DNA of 64,000 nt from Macrotis lagotis (lineage: Eukaryota; Chordata; Mammalia; Peramelemorphia; Peramelidae): positions 563,669,468-563,733,467 of the forward strand of contig NC_133666.1 in NCBI RefSeq assembly GCF_037893015.1, in the 5' to 3' direction. Made by a program: the position numbers and the translations under genes. Shown here in pieces: positions 1 to 8,869 of this stretch (the stretch's first letter is position 1; every line of letters starts with the position of its first letter). Under the pieces are notes generated by a model. It worked only from the letters and a program-made list of their open reading frames with translations, was not told the DNA's origin and ran no database searches.

Positions 1-1165
1 AATCAGTTCTAAAGTTCTTCAATGAGACTTTCAGGGGGTCTCTATCTCTTCTGACACCCTTGTGAGTGCTTGCCCTGTGTGAGTTCTCCATAAACTAGTT
101 TCTTGTAGGCAAGCATTACGTCTATCATTCTAATGTGTCCAGCCCACCTCAGTTGCACTCTGTAGTAATGTTGGAATGCTAGCCAGTTTAGCTCAAGGAA
201 GGACCTCATGTCTGGTATCTTCTGCCAGGTGATCTCCAGAATCTTTCTAAGACAATTTAAATAGAAGTTATTCAGTTTCCTGACATAGCGTTGGTAGACT
301 GTTCAGGTTTCACAGGCATATAGTAATGAGGTCAACACAATGGCTCTGTAGACCTTCAGTTTGGTAGTCAGTCTAATACTCTTCTCTCCCACACTTTCTT
401 TCCGAAGCCTCTTAAATACTGAGCTAACTGTGACAATGTGAGTGTCCACCTCGTTGTCAATGAGTACCTTCCTGGAAAGTACCCTGCCAAGGAAAGTGTA
501 CTTGTCCACAGAACTCAAAACTTCTCCATTTGCTGTAAGAGATGATTCCACATGTGGATGGTGTGGTGCTTACTGATGGAGCACCGTGGGCTTTCCTGGT
601 GTTAATTGTTAGAGCAAAATGAGCACAAGCAGCAGAGAATCGATGCATACATCGTTGCATCTCAGCTTCAGAGGCTGCATTTAGTGCACCTTCATCTGCA
701 AGCAGAAGATCATGCACCAACACTCCCTCCACTTTGGTCTTGGCTTGTAGCTTTTTCAAGCTGAAGAATTTGCCATCAGTGTGGTAGTAGGTCTTGAGTT
801 CATCCTTAGTGAGGGTGTTTGATAATATGACTGAAAACATTATGCTAAAAAGTATGAAAGCAAGAACACATCCTTGTTTTACTCCATTGATGACTGGGAA
901 ATTTCAAGTGCATCATCCACTATCCAGAACCCAGGCATGCAATGCTGTCATAGAATTAATGTTCAATATTGATGAACTTCTCTGAGCAATCAAATTTTGA
1001 CATAATTTTCCATAAACCCTCATGACTGATGGTATCAAAGATCTTGATCAGATACAAATGTATATAGACCTCTGTTCTATTCCTGGCATTTTTCCCGTAG
1101 TTGTAGGGCAGCAAACCCCATACCAATGGTTCTGAATCCACATTGGCTCTCAGGAAGGTGAACAA
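1..1165 (-). mobile_element. Decayed RTE-type non-LTR retrotransposon, reverse-transcriptase to C-terminal part
   Basis: Minus-strand translation in three frames gives consecutive pieces of one LINE polyprotein. Near 1000-1100 is an F-D-T-I-S-H-E-G-L-W segment of the reverse transcriptase. At 457-840 is the block with the catalytic box, here LLLADEGAL where active relatives have FADD. At 303-551 is the region ending VYRAIVLTSLLYACET. From 300 down to about 60 are the decayed LRKIL and YRVQLRWAGH motifs. Frameshifts and the altered Asp-Asp box show it is dead. It is cut by the window edge at position 1. Clade assignment to RTE is from memory of these motifs. Confidence 0.8.
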
Positions 1166-1289
1166 CTTCCAGGTGAAGGATCAGCCCTTTCAGCAGAGAA
1201 GTCTAGGGATTCTGGAAATGACCAAGGCAGGAGCAAACTAACCAGTCCAAATCCCAGGGACTGAACAAAGGCAAGATGAGGTCTCAGAA

Positions 1290-1485
1290 CCTTACTGGGT
1301 TTGAGTGAGGGGAGCTGTGCTGTCACCAGCCTCACTTTTTCCTCTGGAGCCATCAGTGTCCCATGGCTAGATATGAGTCAGGATGATATAGCCCTGGATG
1401 TGAGACAATCAGGGTTAAATGACTTGCCCAAAGTCACACACAGTAAGAGTTAAATCTGAGATTGGATTTGACATTGTATTAAGTG
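1290..1485 (-). mobile_element. RTE-tailed SINE fragment
   Basis: The reverse complement carries the tRNA-like head remnant (ctgtgtgtgactttgggcaagtc) followed by the body seen in the full copies at 3623, 22637 and 49452, including the gag-gaaaaagtgaggctggtgac block. The tail is missing. It abuts the RTE LINE remnant. Confidence 0.65.
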
Positions 1486-2460
1486 GTGAGAAAAAAAAGG
1501 TCATCCTCAAGCTTACATTCTAATGAGGGAAGGCAACACACAAAAGGGAGATGAAAACTGGGAGGGGGAAAAGACACCTGGCATAGGGTCCTAATCACAA
1601 AGTTCATGCAAGTGCAGTCAGTTCATAAATGAAGAAATGCCGGGACTACTTAACCCTTTACGTGGAGGTTCTAGTTGGAACTCTCCATCTCTATCCTCTT
1701 CAGTTAGAAAGATGAGTCCCACAAGTAGGAGTCTGATTAAGCAATAGTCTTGCAGAATGTCCATGAACTTCATGAAGTACCGTGCCCCCTGCAAGGGCTT
1801 AGTAAATCCCTGCCCCTAGGTCCAATGCAAGCCCCTTTCAGCAAAATAATATATCCCTGCCCTAGTCTGAAAAGATAGTCTTATTCAAAGCTATTGAAAC
1901 CACTTGAAGCCTGCCTACACCCATCCCATATTAAGCCCATCCCCATGCCCCTACTCCTATTGCTCAGGGCTATGGAAGCCTACCCATACTCACATCTCAG
2001 TTTTAAAAACTGACACTAAATTGACTCTTCAGGATATGGGTACCCACTTCTTAATCCCATCCCTAGCACCACTCCACTCTTAACCTCTTTCCCAGCATAT
2101 ACCCTGTGTAAACCCTGGCCTTATCCCTATTGGCTGCTACTGTTAGTAGCACAGTTGCAATCTCCTTGTAACTGTCCTAACTTTCTCTTAGCTTTGCTAC
2201 TTTCTTAAGGAACTCTTATTTCCCTAAGAAATTTAACCCACTTGCAAAAAGTCTGCAACCCTCTCTTAACTTCTCTGCTTTTTGCTGCTCTTTCCTGATG
2301 CTATTGATTCTCTGTGGGCTTTCTCTTTGCTTAGTATAAATGCATACTCCTGTTTAATCCCTTTACTTTGTTACCTTAATAGAATAAATCTTTGTCCCTA
2401 AATATTTTGAGGTCATGGGTCAATCTTTCTGTGAATTCATTCACACATTCTTAAATCCTA
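1486..2460 (+). mobile_element. Possible solo LTR of an endogenous retrovirus (about 1640-2450)
   Basis: There is no coding potential. The last 150 bases look like an LTR promoter and polyadenylation region: gtataaatg at 2335-2343, then aataaa within 2380-2390, followed by a U5-like stretch ending cattcacaca near 2450. No internal retroviral sequence, primer-binding site or convincing target duplication was found, so boundaries are approximate and an unrelated unique sequence is possible. Confidence 0.35.
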
Positions 2461-2503
2461 GATTTTCGTTTTCTTTGTCAAGATGGTGGAGTTCAGAAGA
2501 GTG

Positions 2504-2612
2504 TTGCTAACTAGGAAAATTGCAGGATATAAAATAAACCCACATAAATAATCAGTGTTTCTATATATAATCACTAAAATCCATCAGGAAGAAATAGAGA
2601 AATTCCATGGCT
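2504..2612 (+). mobile_element. Short L1 ORF2 fragment
   Basis: The plus-strand translation reads KIAGYKINPHK, then VFLYI after a stop, then EEIEKFH. This corresponds to the GYKIN...FLYTNN region just after the L1 reverse-transcriptase core. Only about 100 bp remain. Confidence 0.6.
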
Positions 2613-2954
2613 TTCTCTTAATCTTCATCCTTCCCAACCTGTCTGTAGCCTATGGCACTGTTAATTCTCTTTACTAGATATTCCCTTCAAGCTTTTGTTA
2701 CACTATTCTCTCCTGTTTCTCCTCCCATCTATCAGTCTCCTCTGAAGCTTTTGACATTGCCTTACTCTCCTGAGTATTTGATAGAACTGTCTCTATGTTC
2801 CCCTCCTATATGTCTGAGCCTCTGCAGGTTCCTTTGCTGAATTTTCATGTCATACCTCTAAAGCATTGTGCATCCAACAAAGTCTTCACTTTTCTTTATG
2901 CTGTCTCTTATTGGTCTGATCAGCTCTCATGGGTTCAATTATCATCTTTGTGTC
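2613..2954 (+). mobile_element. Pyrimidine-rich L2-like LINE fragment
   Basis: A C/T-rich stretch ends in cttattggtctgatcagctctcatgggttcaattatcatctttg. This resembles the L2 segment encoding SHGFNYHLYAD, just before the reverse-transcriptase Asp-Asp box. No reading frame survives. Confidence 0.5.
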
Positions 2955-3270
2955 AATAGCTGCCCCATGTAGTGGAAAGAGCACTGCCTTGGATTCAGGA
3001 GGAATTCAAATCTGAACTCAGACATTTTCCACGTACTAGCCGTGTGACCTTGAGCAAGTCACTTAACCCTGATTGCCTTGCATCCAGGGCCATCTCCAGT
3101 CTTCCTGATTCATATCTGGTCACTGGCCCCAGGTGGCTCTGGAGGAGAAAGTGAGGTTGGTGACTTAGCACAGCACCCTTCACTCAAAATCCAATTCATG
3201 TACTTGTCATGACACCACCTCCCTGATGTCATGGTCTTCCAGATCTATATGTCCAACCCTAGGCATCCTT
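2955..3270 (+). mobile_element. RTE-tailed SINE
   Basis: A tRNA-like head (gtagtggaaagagcactgcc...cgtgtgaccttgagcaagtc) is followed by the ggccatctccagtcttcctgat body and the tail cctccctgatgtcatggtcttcc. The head gives Pol III promoter-like boxes. The terminal aac repeats are absent. Confidence 0.8.
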
Positions 3271-3417
3271 TAGAGTTTTAGGCCACATTGCCAACAGCAA
3301 TTGGACTTTTTAAACTAGATATCTCATAAGCATTTCAAACTCAAAATATTGAAAAGAAAACTCATATTTTTCCCAAACCCTTTCCTTTCCTAAACTTACA
3401 TAAATTCTTTCTGTCAA

Positions 3418-4545
3418 AAATACCACCATCCTCCCTGATGCCCAGTTTGAAATCTAGTTATTTTCAACTCCTCACTCTCATTCCAACCCATAAATCAGAT
3501 ATCAGAATTACAATCAGATATCAAAATTTGTCATTTTTATCTATACCACATCTCTTACATCTTTTTCTCTTCACTCACACAGTCAACCCTCTAGTTTCTT
3601 CTCACTTCTCATCTGAACTATTAGGATGACCCACTCCTGAAGCCCGGAGCACCTGAGTTCAAATCCAACCTCAGACACTTGACACTTAGTAGCTGTGTGA
3701 ACCTGGGCAAGTCATTTAACTCTGATTATCTTGCAGCCAGGGCCATCTCCACTCATCCTAATTCATATCTGGCCACTGGACCCAGGTGATTCCAGAGGAA
3801 ACAGTGGGACTTGTGACTTTGCACAGCCCCTATCTCACTTTAATCCAATTCATGTACATGTCAGGATATTACCTCCCTGATATCATGGTCTTCAAGAACA
3901 AAAGACAAAGCAACAACAACATGAACTATTGCAATCGACTTAATCTTTCTGAAATGTCTCACCATTTCAATCTATTCTCTAAACAGTATCCAAACTAATT
4001 TTCCTAAAGCATAGTTCTGACCATGTCAGGTCCCTTCTCAGTAAACTCCTCTCAGGGCTTCCTATTGCCAAATATAAGAATTTTTTAAATATTAAAATCT
4101 CTTCAGAATCTGGAGTCTTCCTCTCTTTCCAGTCTTCTACATGCACTCTACAAACCAGTCATACAAGTTTACTTGTTTTTATTTACATATAACTCTTCAT
4201 CTCCCATCTACATACCTTTGTACCAGTCATCTTCCATGTCTGGGATGCTTTTTCTACTAGAATTCTTGGGTTTCTTTAGACTCAGTTAAGACATCATTTT
4301 TTCAGAAGTCATTATAAGTTCTTGAGTACCTTTTCTCCCACCCTTTCTCTCTAATGTTGTCTTCTATTTACCCTGTATGTATCTTATATGCACCTTTCAT
4401 ATACATGTTATCTCCAGCATTAGAATGAAAGCAGCTTGAGGGAACAGAATGACTTTTGTCTTTTTTTGAGACCCCTGCACTTAGCACAGTGTCTATCACA
4501 TAATGAGCAGTTAATTGAGTAATTGTTGCCCATAATGATGAAATT
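3418..4545 (+). mobile_element. L2 LINE 3' end, interrupted by a SINE
   Basis: The L2 3' consensus can be followed through the blocks around 3440-3620, 3931-4080 (ttttcctaaagcatagttctgaccatgtc), 4220-4330 and the tail 4425-4545 (gcacttagcacagtgtctatcacataatgagcag). The SINE at 3623-3921 splits it. Confidence 0.8.
3623..3921 (+). mobile_element. RTE-tailed SINE, full-length, with target duplication
   Basis: It is bounded by a 9-bp direct repeat, tgaactatt, at 3614-3622 and 3922-3930. The host L2 continues on both sides. It contains the tRNA-like head (acctgagttcaaatcc...gctgtgtgaacctgggcaag), the body and a tail reading gatatcatggtcttcaagaacaaaagac followed by (caa)n. This copy defines the full family length of about 299 bp. 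Confidence 0.9.
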
Positions 4546-4712
4546 CAATTGATAAGATGCCAGTCAATTGAAAGTGTTCTAGTTTCTATTGGAAACAAGA
4601 TTCCCAACAAACATGTTCTTTATAACTATGATGTAATATAGAGGAGAGAGTTAAAGATAACTCTAAGGTTATAGTATCGGAGATGAGATAAAATGTATTG
4701 CTAGTGACAAAT

Positions 4713-4935
4713 TAGGGGGCAGCTGGATCACACAGTCAATAGAGTACTAGACCCTGGAATTTGGAAGACATCTTCCTGGGTTCAAATGTGACTTCAAACA
4801 CTTACTTGCTGTGTGACCCTTAACCCTATTTAACTCAGGAAAAAAATAGCAAACTATTTTAATTTCTTTGCCAAGAAAACCCTAAATAGGGTCATAAAGA
4901 ATTGGTTACAGTTGAAAAGTGACTAAACAACATGG
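4713..4935 (+). mobile_element. MAR1-like SINE
   Basis: A tRNA-like head (gggggcagctggatcacac) is followed by gctgtgtgaccc and the diagnostic tail tttgccaagaaaaccctaaatagggtcataaaga...gactaaacaac. Confidence 0.85.
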
Positions 4936-6570
4936 GACAAAGGAAGTAAGCTCGGTTTTAGACATGCTGAGTTTGAAGTTTGGTACAAATCAACATAAAT
5001 GTAATCCTTCTTCCATATGATAACCTTGACTTGAACAAAGAAAGCATGTCCCCCAAACCAAGTTCTAGTCTCTTAAGTCTTACAAGATAAACCTCATCAC
5101 TTTTTTAAGGAAGATCCTAATGATATGATTTTGAAAGACTTATCCTGATTATCTCACTTTCTCCCTCTTCCCCAGCTTATGTTTCTTTTAATTTGAAGCC
5201 TTGAACTCAACATATACTTTGAGTTGTATTTTCTGACCATGATGATTGATTTTCATTAAATGATCCATATTAAATGATCCACTTGCTCATTTGGTACACC
5301 TTGTGACCAACAGTAAAAAATCCAACCTATTGCCTTCAGGGCTGCAATCGAATACCTATACGTGACTCAAACAATAACCTTGGTCTCAGTTACACAGTGT
5401 CCTAAACAATTATGTTTTAAATTGGCCATTTGTTAATAATTACTGTATTAAAAGACAGATGCCCTATGTAGTTATTAGGAGTCTTCACCAAAAGTCACTT
5501 ACCTGAAGGGAATTACAAGAAGTCAAGGGAGTCAATATTTTTCCAACTTTGCAGTATGTCTCATACAAGAAGGTGACCATATGTAGTTTTCTTTATATTT
5601 GCTTTACCCATAAATTGAAACATAGAAAGACAAATATTTGTTGAAAAATAGTCTTTATTCTTGAGTATTTTACTACTAAAGTGTGATATGAGTTTTATCA
5701 TTGGGGTAGAATGCTTACATTCTGTTTATCTTATTAAATAACACACATACACATGTATTAAAAAATTTTGTAGCTAATTTTTGTTTTGTTCAAACTCCAT
5801 TGAAAGTAAAATGTACACCTTTTCTTCATTAAGAAGACATTTGAACTTTCAGTTTGAAAGAGAACTTCCTTAACAAAAAGATACAGAGATCTCTGACTCA
5901 GACTGATATTTTCCCTTGCCTGCATATTAGTTCTACATTGCTGTAGTGGTCATTGTTACAAAGGGAAGTACATATTCCTTGTAGTTATGAAATATTTATA
6001 TAGGCTTTATTCATACTAGGAAGGTAATCTTAGTTACTTTCCTTAGTAACTGTTGTTAAATCTTGTAGAATTATCCATATTCCCATGTGTTATTTGTTAT
6101 ACTCTTCATGTGGAAGATGTTTACTTTGTTATCATTCATATTCCATATGTGTAAGGAAAATGCAATCTTTTTACCTTATCTTTTTGAACTTGATATAACA
6201 TGAAATTATTTCTCTACATTAGTGAGAAAATATCCTCCATGAATTTAATACTGTTGAAAGCTATGTCCTATTTTAAGCAATGAGTCCTATTTTTAACTAT
6301 ATTATTTGACATTAGGATGATAGGATCATTTTTCCATTTATTTAAAAATTTTGAGAATATTTTATTGAAAAATAGTTTAACATTAAAAACTTTTTCATTG
6401 ATTTTTTTGTCAAATTTTTTTCTGGAAGTAGAAAAGAAGAAAAAAATTGTTAGTCATTTTGAATATCACAAGATGTAACCTATGTTTCATGAAAGCTTTA
6501 TGTACATATTATAAAATAATTTTCTTTCATGATCCATATATTTCTATAGAGCCAGAAACTCTGGGAACTC
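4936..6570. other. Intergenic DNA with no recognised feature
   Basis: AT-rich sequence downstream of ABRA. I see no coding similarity, no clear SINE or LINE and no RNA gene. A small 14-bp tandem (taaatgatccatat / taaatgatccactt) lies near 5258-5285. Confidence 0.5.
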
Positions 6571-6574
6571 ATGA

Positions 6575-6655
6575 AACTTGAAGGCAGGGACTCTTGACAT
6601 TTTGTTTTATCCTTGAAAATTGTAGTGCCTTAGTAAATGTTTTTTGAATTGAAGA
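6575..6655 (+). mobile_element. L2 3' tail fragment
   Basis: The sequence ggcagggactcttgacattttg...tagtaaatgttttttgaattgaag matches the L2 3' terminus, as seen at 4430 and 52400. Confidence 0.55.
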
Positions 6656-7216
6656 ATTATCCTCTCTCTCTATTCGGTTTTTGATTCTTGTTCTCTTAAA
6701 CATCAAATAGTTGAAAGTGTCCAAGAGCTCCAGGTGTTGGGATATGCTGCCTGCACATGGCATCCTATGAGTAGACAATGTGAAGGGAGGATGGCAAGAC
6801 TCCTGGGAACTTGTTCTGTAGCCTGAGCTCATAAAGGAAGTTCTGAAGTATACTAGGATCACATTTAATGACTTTAGGGTTTATATGATGCTAAAATTTC
6901 AAGAAAACAATATATATAAAATGGCTTGTCAAGTTTTGGTTTAGTTTAACTATTATTAACAAGAGTTGCTTTGGTAGGATTACCAGAAAAAAATGAACAC
7001 ACATCAAAATCTATGGTTCTAAAAACAGTTGTTGAACTCAGAGTCAGAAAAAATGGGTTTGAATCTTAGTTTAGAATTAGTTCTGTGTGGGCTTGGATGA
7101 AGCACAACCTCTAGGGCTATTTACTCTATTTGTTTAGAGTAATAGTCTAGAGGACCTAATGAGATGATTGCATGATAGAAATGTAAACTCTTATTGCTAT
7201 TCTTGCTGTTGTTAGC

Positions 7217-7618
7217 CTCCTGACTCTGGGACTAGTGCTCCATCCACTGTACCACCTAACTTCTCTGTAATGGAATCACTTTTAAAGAACTCTTTCAAGT
7301 ACCAGCATAAGTCACTCAACCTTCCCATGCCTCAGTTTCCTCACATATAATATGAGGGAGTTGGACTCAGTGACATCCAACGTCTTTTCTACCTCAAAAA
7401 ATTTATACGTCTATGATAAGCATGGTGAGTCCTTTTGCAATGATTAATGATACTGTAACTTCCTTCTACTGTGTCTGTTTTTTAAATTTTTTTAAATATT
7501 GGATTTTACTAAATCCAGGGCACACACCTATACAATTATCACTGGTTTGTAAAATTCATGATTATCAATCCCCCAAAGCTTAAACAGCAAGTTGAAGTGC
7601 TGCTCCAAAGAATATTAG
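7217..7618 (+). repeat. Local direct duplication, copy 1 (downstream of ABRA exon 2)
   Basis: About 400 bp aligned by eye at roughly 85-90% identity to 9120-9673, same orientation. The match starts inside a degraded SINE head (ctcctgactc) and continues through an old SINE tail into sequence that is not repetitive elsewhere in the window (gcaatgatta...actgtgtct, attggattttactaaatcca, tatacaattatcactgg). It ends at gaatattag. Confidence 0.85.
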
Positions 7619-7630
7619 TCCTTTCTTGAG

Positions 7631-8000
7631 CTAAACTGCCCAGCATTCCACATTACTACAAAGGGTACAATGACTATGGGATGAGCACATTGTTAGAATG
7701 CCAGACTTACTCTTGCCAGAAAAAACTATTTTATGGAGAAGATATGGGAGAGACTGGCACAGGACCACCCAGCATGGTGTGCCCTTTTCAGTGAGAGTGC
7801 ACACTCTATGGGGAAGGCAGAATTGAAGCAACTCAAAGGAAATGTGACATCTGTAAATTTAGAGTACCCACCCCAAATGTTCACATGGACTATTTGTGCC
7901 CAACCTGTGGTAGAGCATTCCAAACTCATATTGGTCGGATCAGGCACAAATATAGTGATGTCATTTTGGACTTCTTTGATAACAAGGAACAAGAATCAAC
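7631..8000 (+). mobile_element. RTE-type LINE 3' end (5'-truncated, internal deletion)
   Basis: Translation gives a decayed counterpart of the C-terminal part of the same family as 1-1165. The sequence cccagcattccacattactac parallels the minus-strand copy, and FYGE is followed, after an internal deletion, by WERLAQDHPAW. A Cys/His motif follows, with spacing LCPTCGRAFQTHIGRIRH at 7888-7944, as in the C2H2-like end of this family. The 3' end reads atagtgatgtcattttgg...cttctttgataacaa, which also ends the SINE at 39725-39965. Confidence 0.75.
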
Positions 8001-8391
8001 TAACCCTGATACCACTATTAGCATTTCTGACTTTTTCCTATTATTAGTACTCTTTTTATTCTTTATGATTTATACTTTTGCTTAAAGTTCACCAATACTT
8101 CACTTCTGCACTAAACAGCCAATGATTTTAGATCAGAAAATGATGCCTGCTATTTGGATAGAAATACTCTTTCAAATATAAGTGCCATTATTAAAAAATA
8201 TTAACCATTTGTATCTATTTTCTCAAATGTCCCAAGATTTCTCCTAAATGGAAAAGGATTCAAATTACAACATATAAAAGTAATAATTTAATATTTGCAA
8301 GCCTGCTACTTAGTAGTTTACATTTATAACTCTTCATTTTTGGTTAATATAAAGAAAACATAGATCATGTGATCCATTCATGGTTATAAGA
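8001..8391. other. ABRA: ABRA 3' flank, probable 3' UTR
   Basis: AT-rich sequence immediately beyond the ABRA stop codon in transcript direction. No repeat was recognised between about 8090 and 8391, so part of it is probably 3' UTR. A candidate poly(A) signal is at 8055-8060. Confidence 0.4.
8055..8060 (-). terminator. ABRA: Candidate ABRA polyadenylation signal (AATAAA)
   Basis: The plus strand reads tttatt here, which is AATAAA on the minus strand, 332 bp past the ABRA stop. It is the first perfect hexamer I noticed downstream. It lies just beyond the end of an RTE fragment, so it may have been created by that insertion, and the real 3' end could be further left. Confidence 0.25.
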
Positions 8392-8869
8392 TCACTCCAG
8401 GAGCGTAATCACCACATTGTCATCTCGACCTTGCCATAACATTTCTCCTTCAAAGTGAACAAGTCCATGTTTCCTGGCTCTCATAAGAATGCCTACCACC
8501 TTATCAGAAATCCGTACATATCTGTCAAAGAGTTCCCCAAAAGTGACTTGGATTTTGCCATCCCGTCTATGGCGAGCCATTGTCCGTATGATAAAGCATA
8601 GATCGATGATTTCTCGGTAGATATGTTCTTCTGCACGCTTGGCCCGTTCAGCAGTTTTTGTTCCCTCTTTGGGGCGTCCATAACCCTCATCTCCTTTATG
8701 CAGGCGGGTAGACATAGCCAGTTCGTGGTCAAATTCTTCACTAAAGGGATTCAGTTTTTGGGACTGCAGGTGCTCATCAGCCCATTGTTGCCATCTTCCC
8801 TTCATACTATTCACTTGGCTGTATTTCCTCTGGGCCTTGCTGCTGAGATTCTCTGCAAAGCGACTTGCC
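8392..8869 (-). CDS. ABRA: ABRA coding exon 2 (end of codon 240 to stop, Costars domain)
   Basis: The acceptor is a pyrimidine-rich tract ending ttttag, with AG at 8871-8870. The first exonic G completes the split CAG codon, and the sequence continues A-S-R-F, matching the Q-x-x-R-F junction of the human protein. The exon encodes residues 240-398: a second GRWQQWADEH motif (264-273), the acidic NPFSEEFD block (280-287), and the Costars domain with HRRDGKIQVTFGELFDRYV at 340-358 and the terminal DNVVITLLE. The stop codon is at 8394-8392. The exon sits between two copies of a ~400-bp direct duplication (7217-7618 and 9120-9673). Confidence 0.97.

Noticed and set aside
303..551. Minus 82-codon frame as a host gene
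   Set aside because: The translation is a piece of a LINE polyprotein that continues, frameshifted, on both sides.
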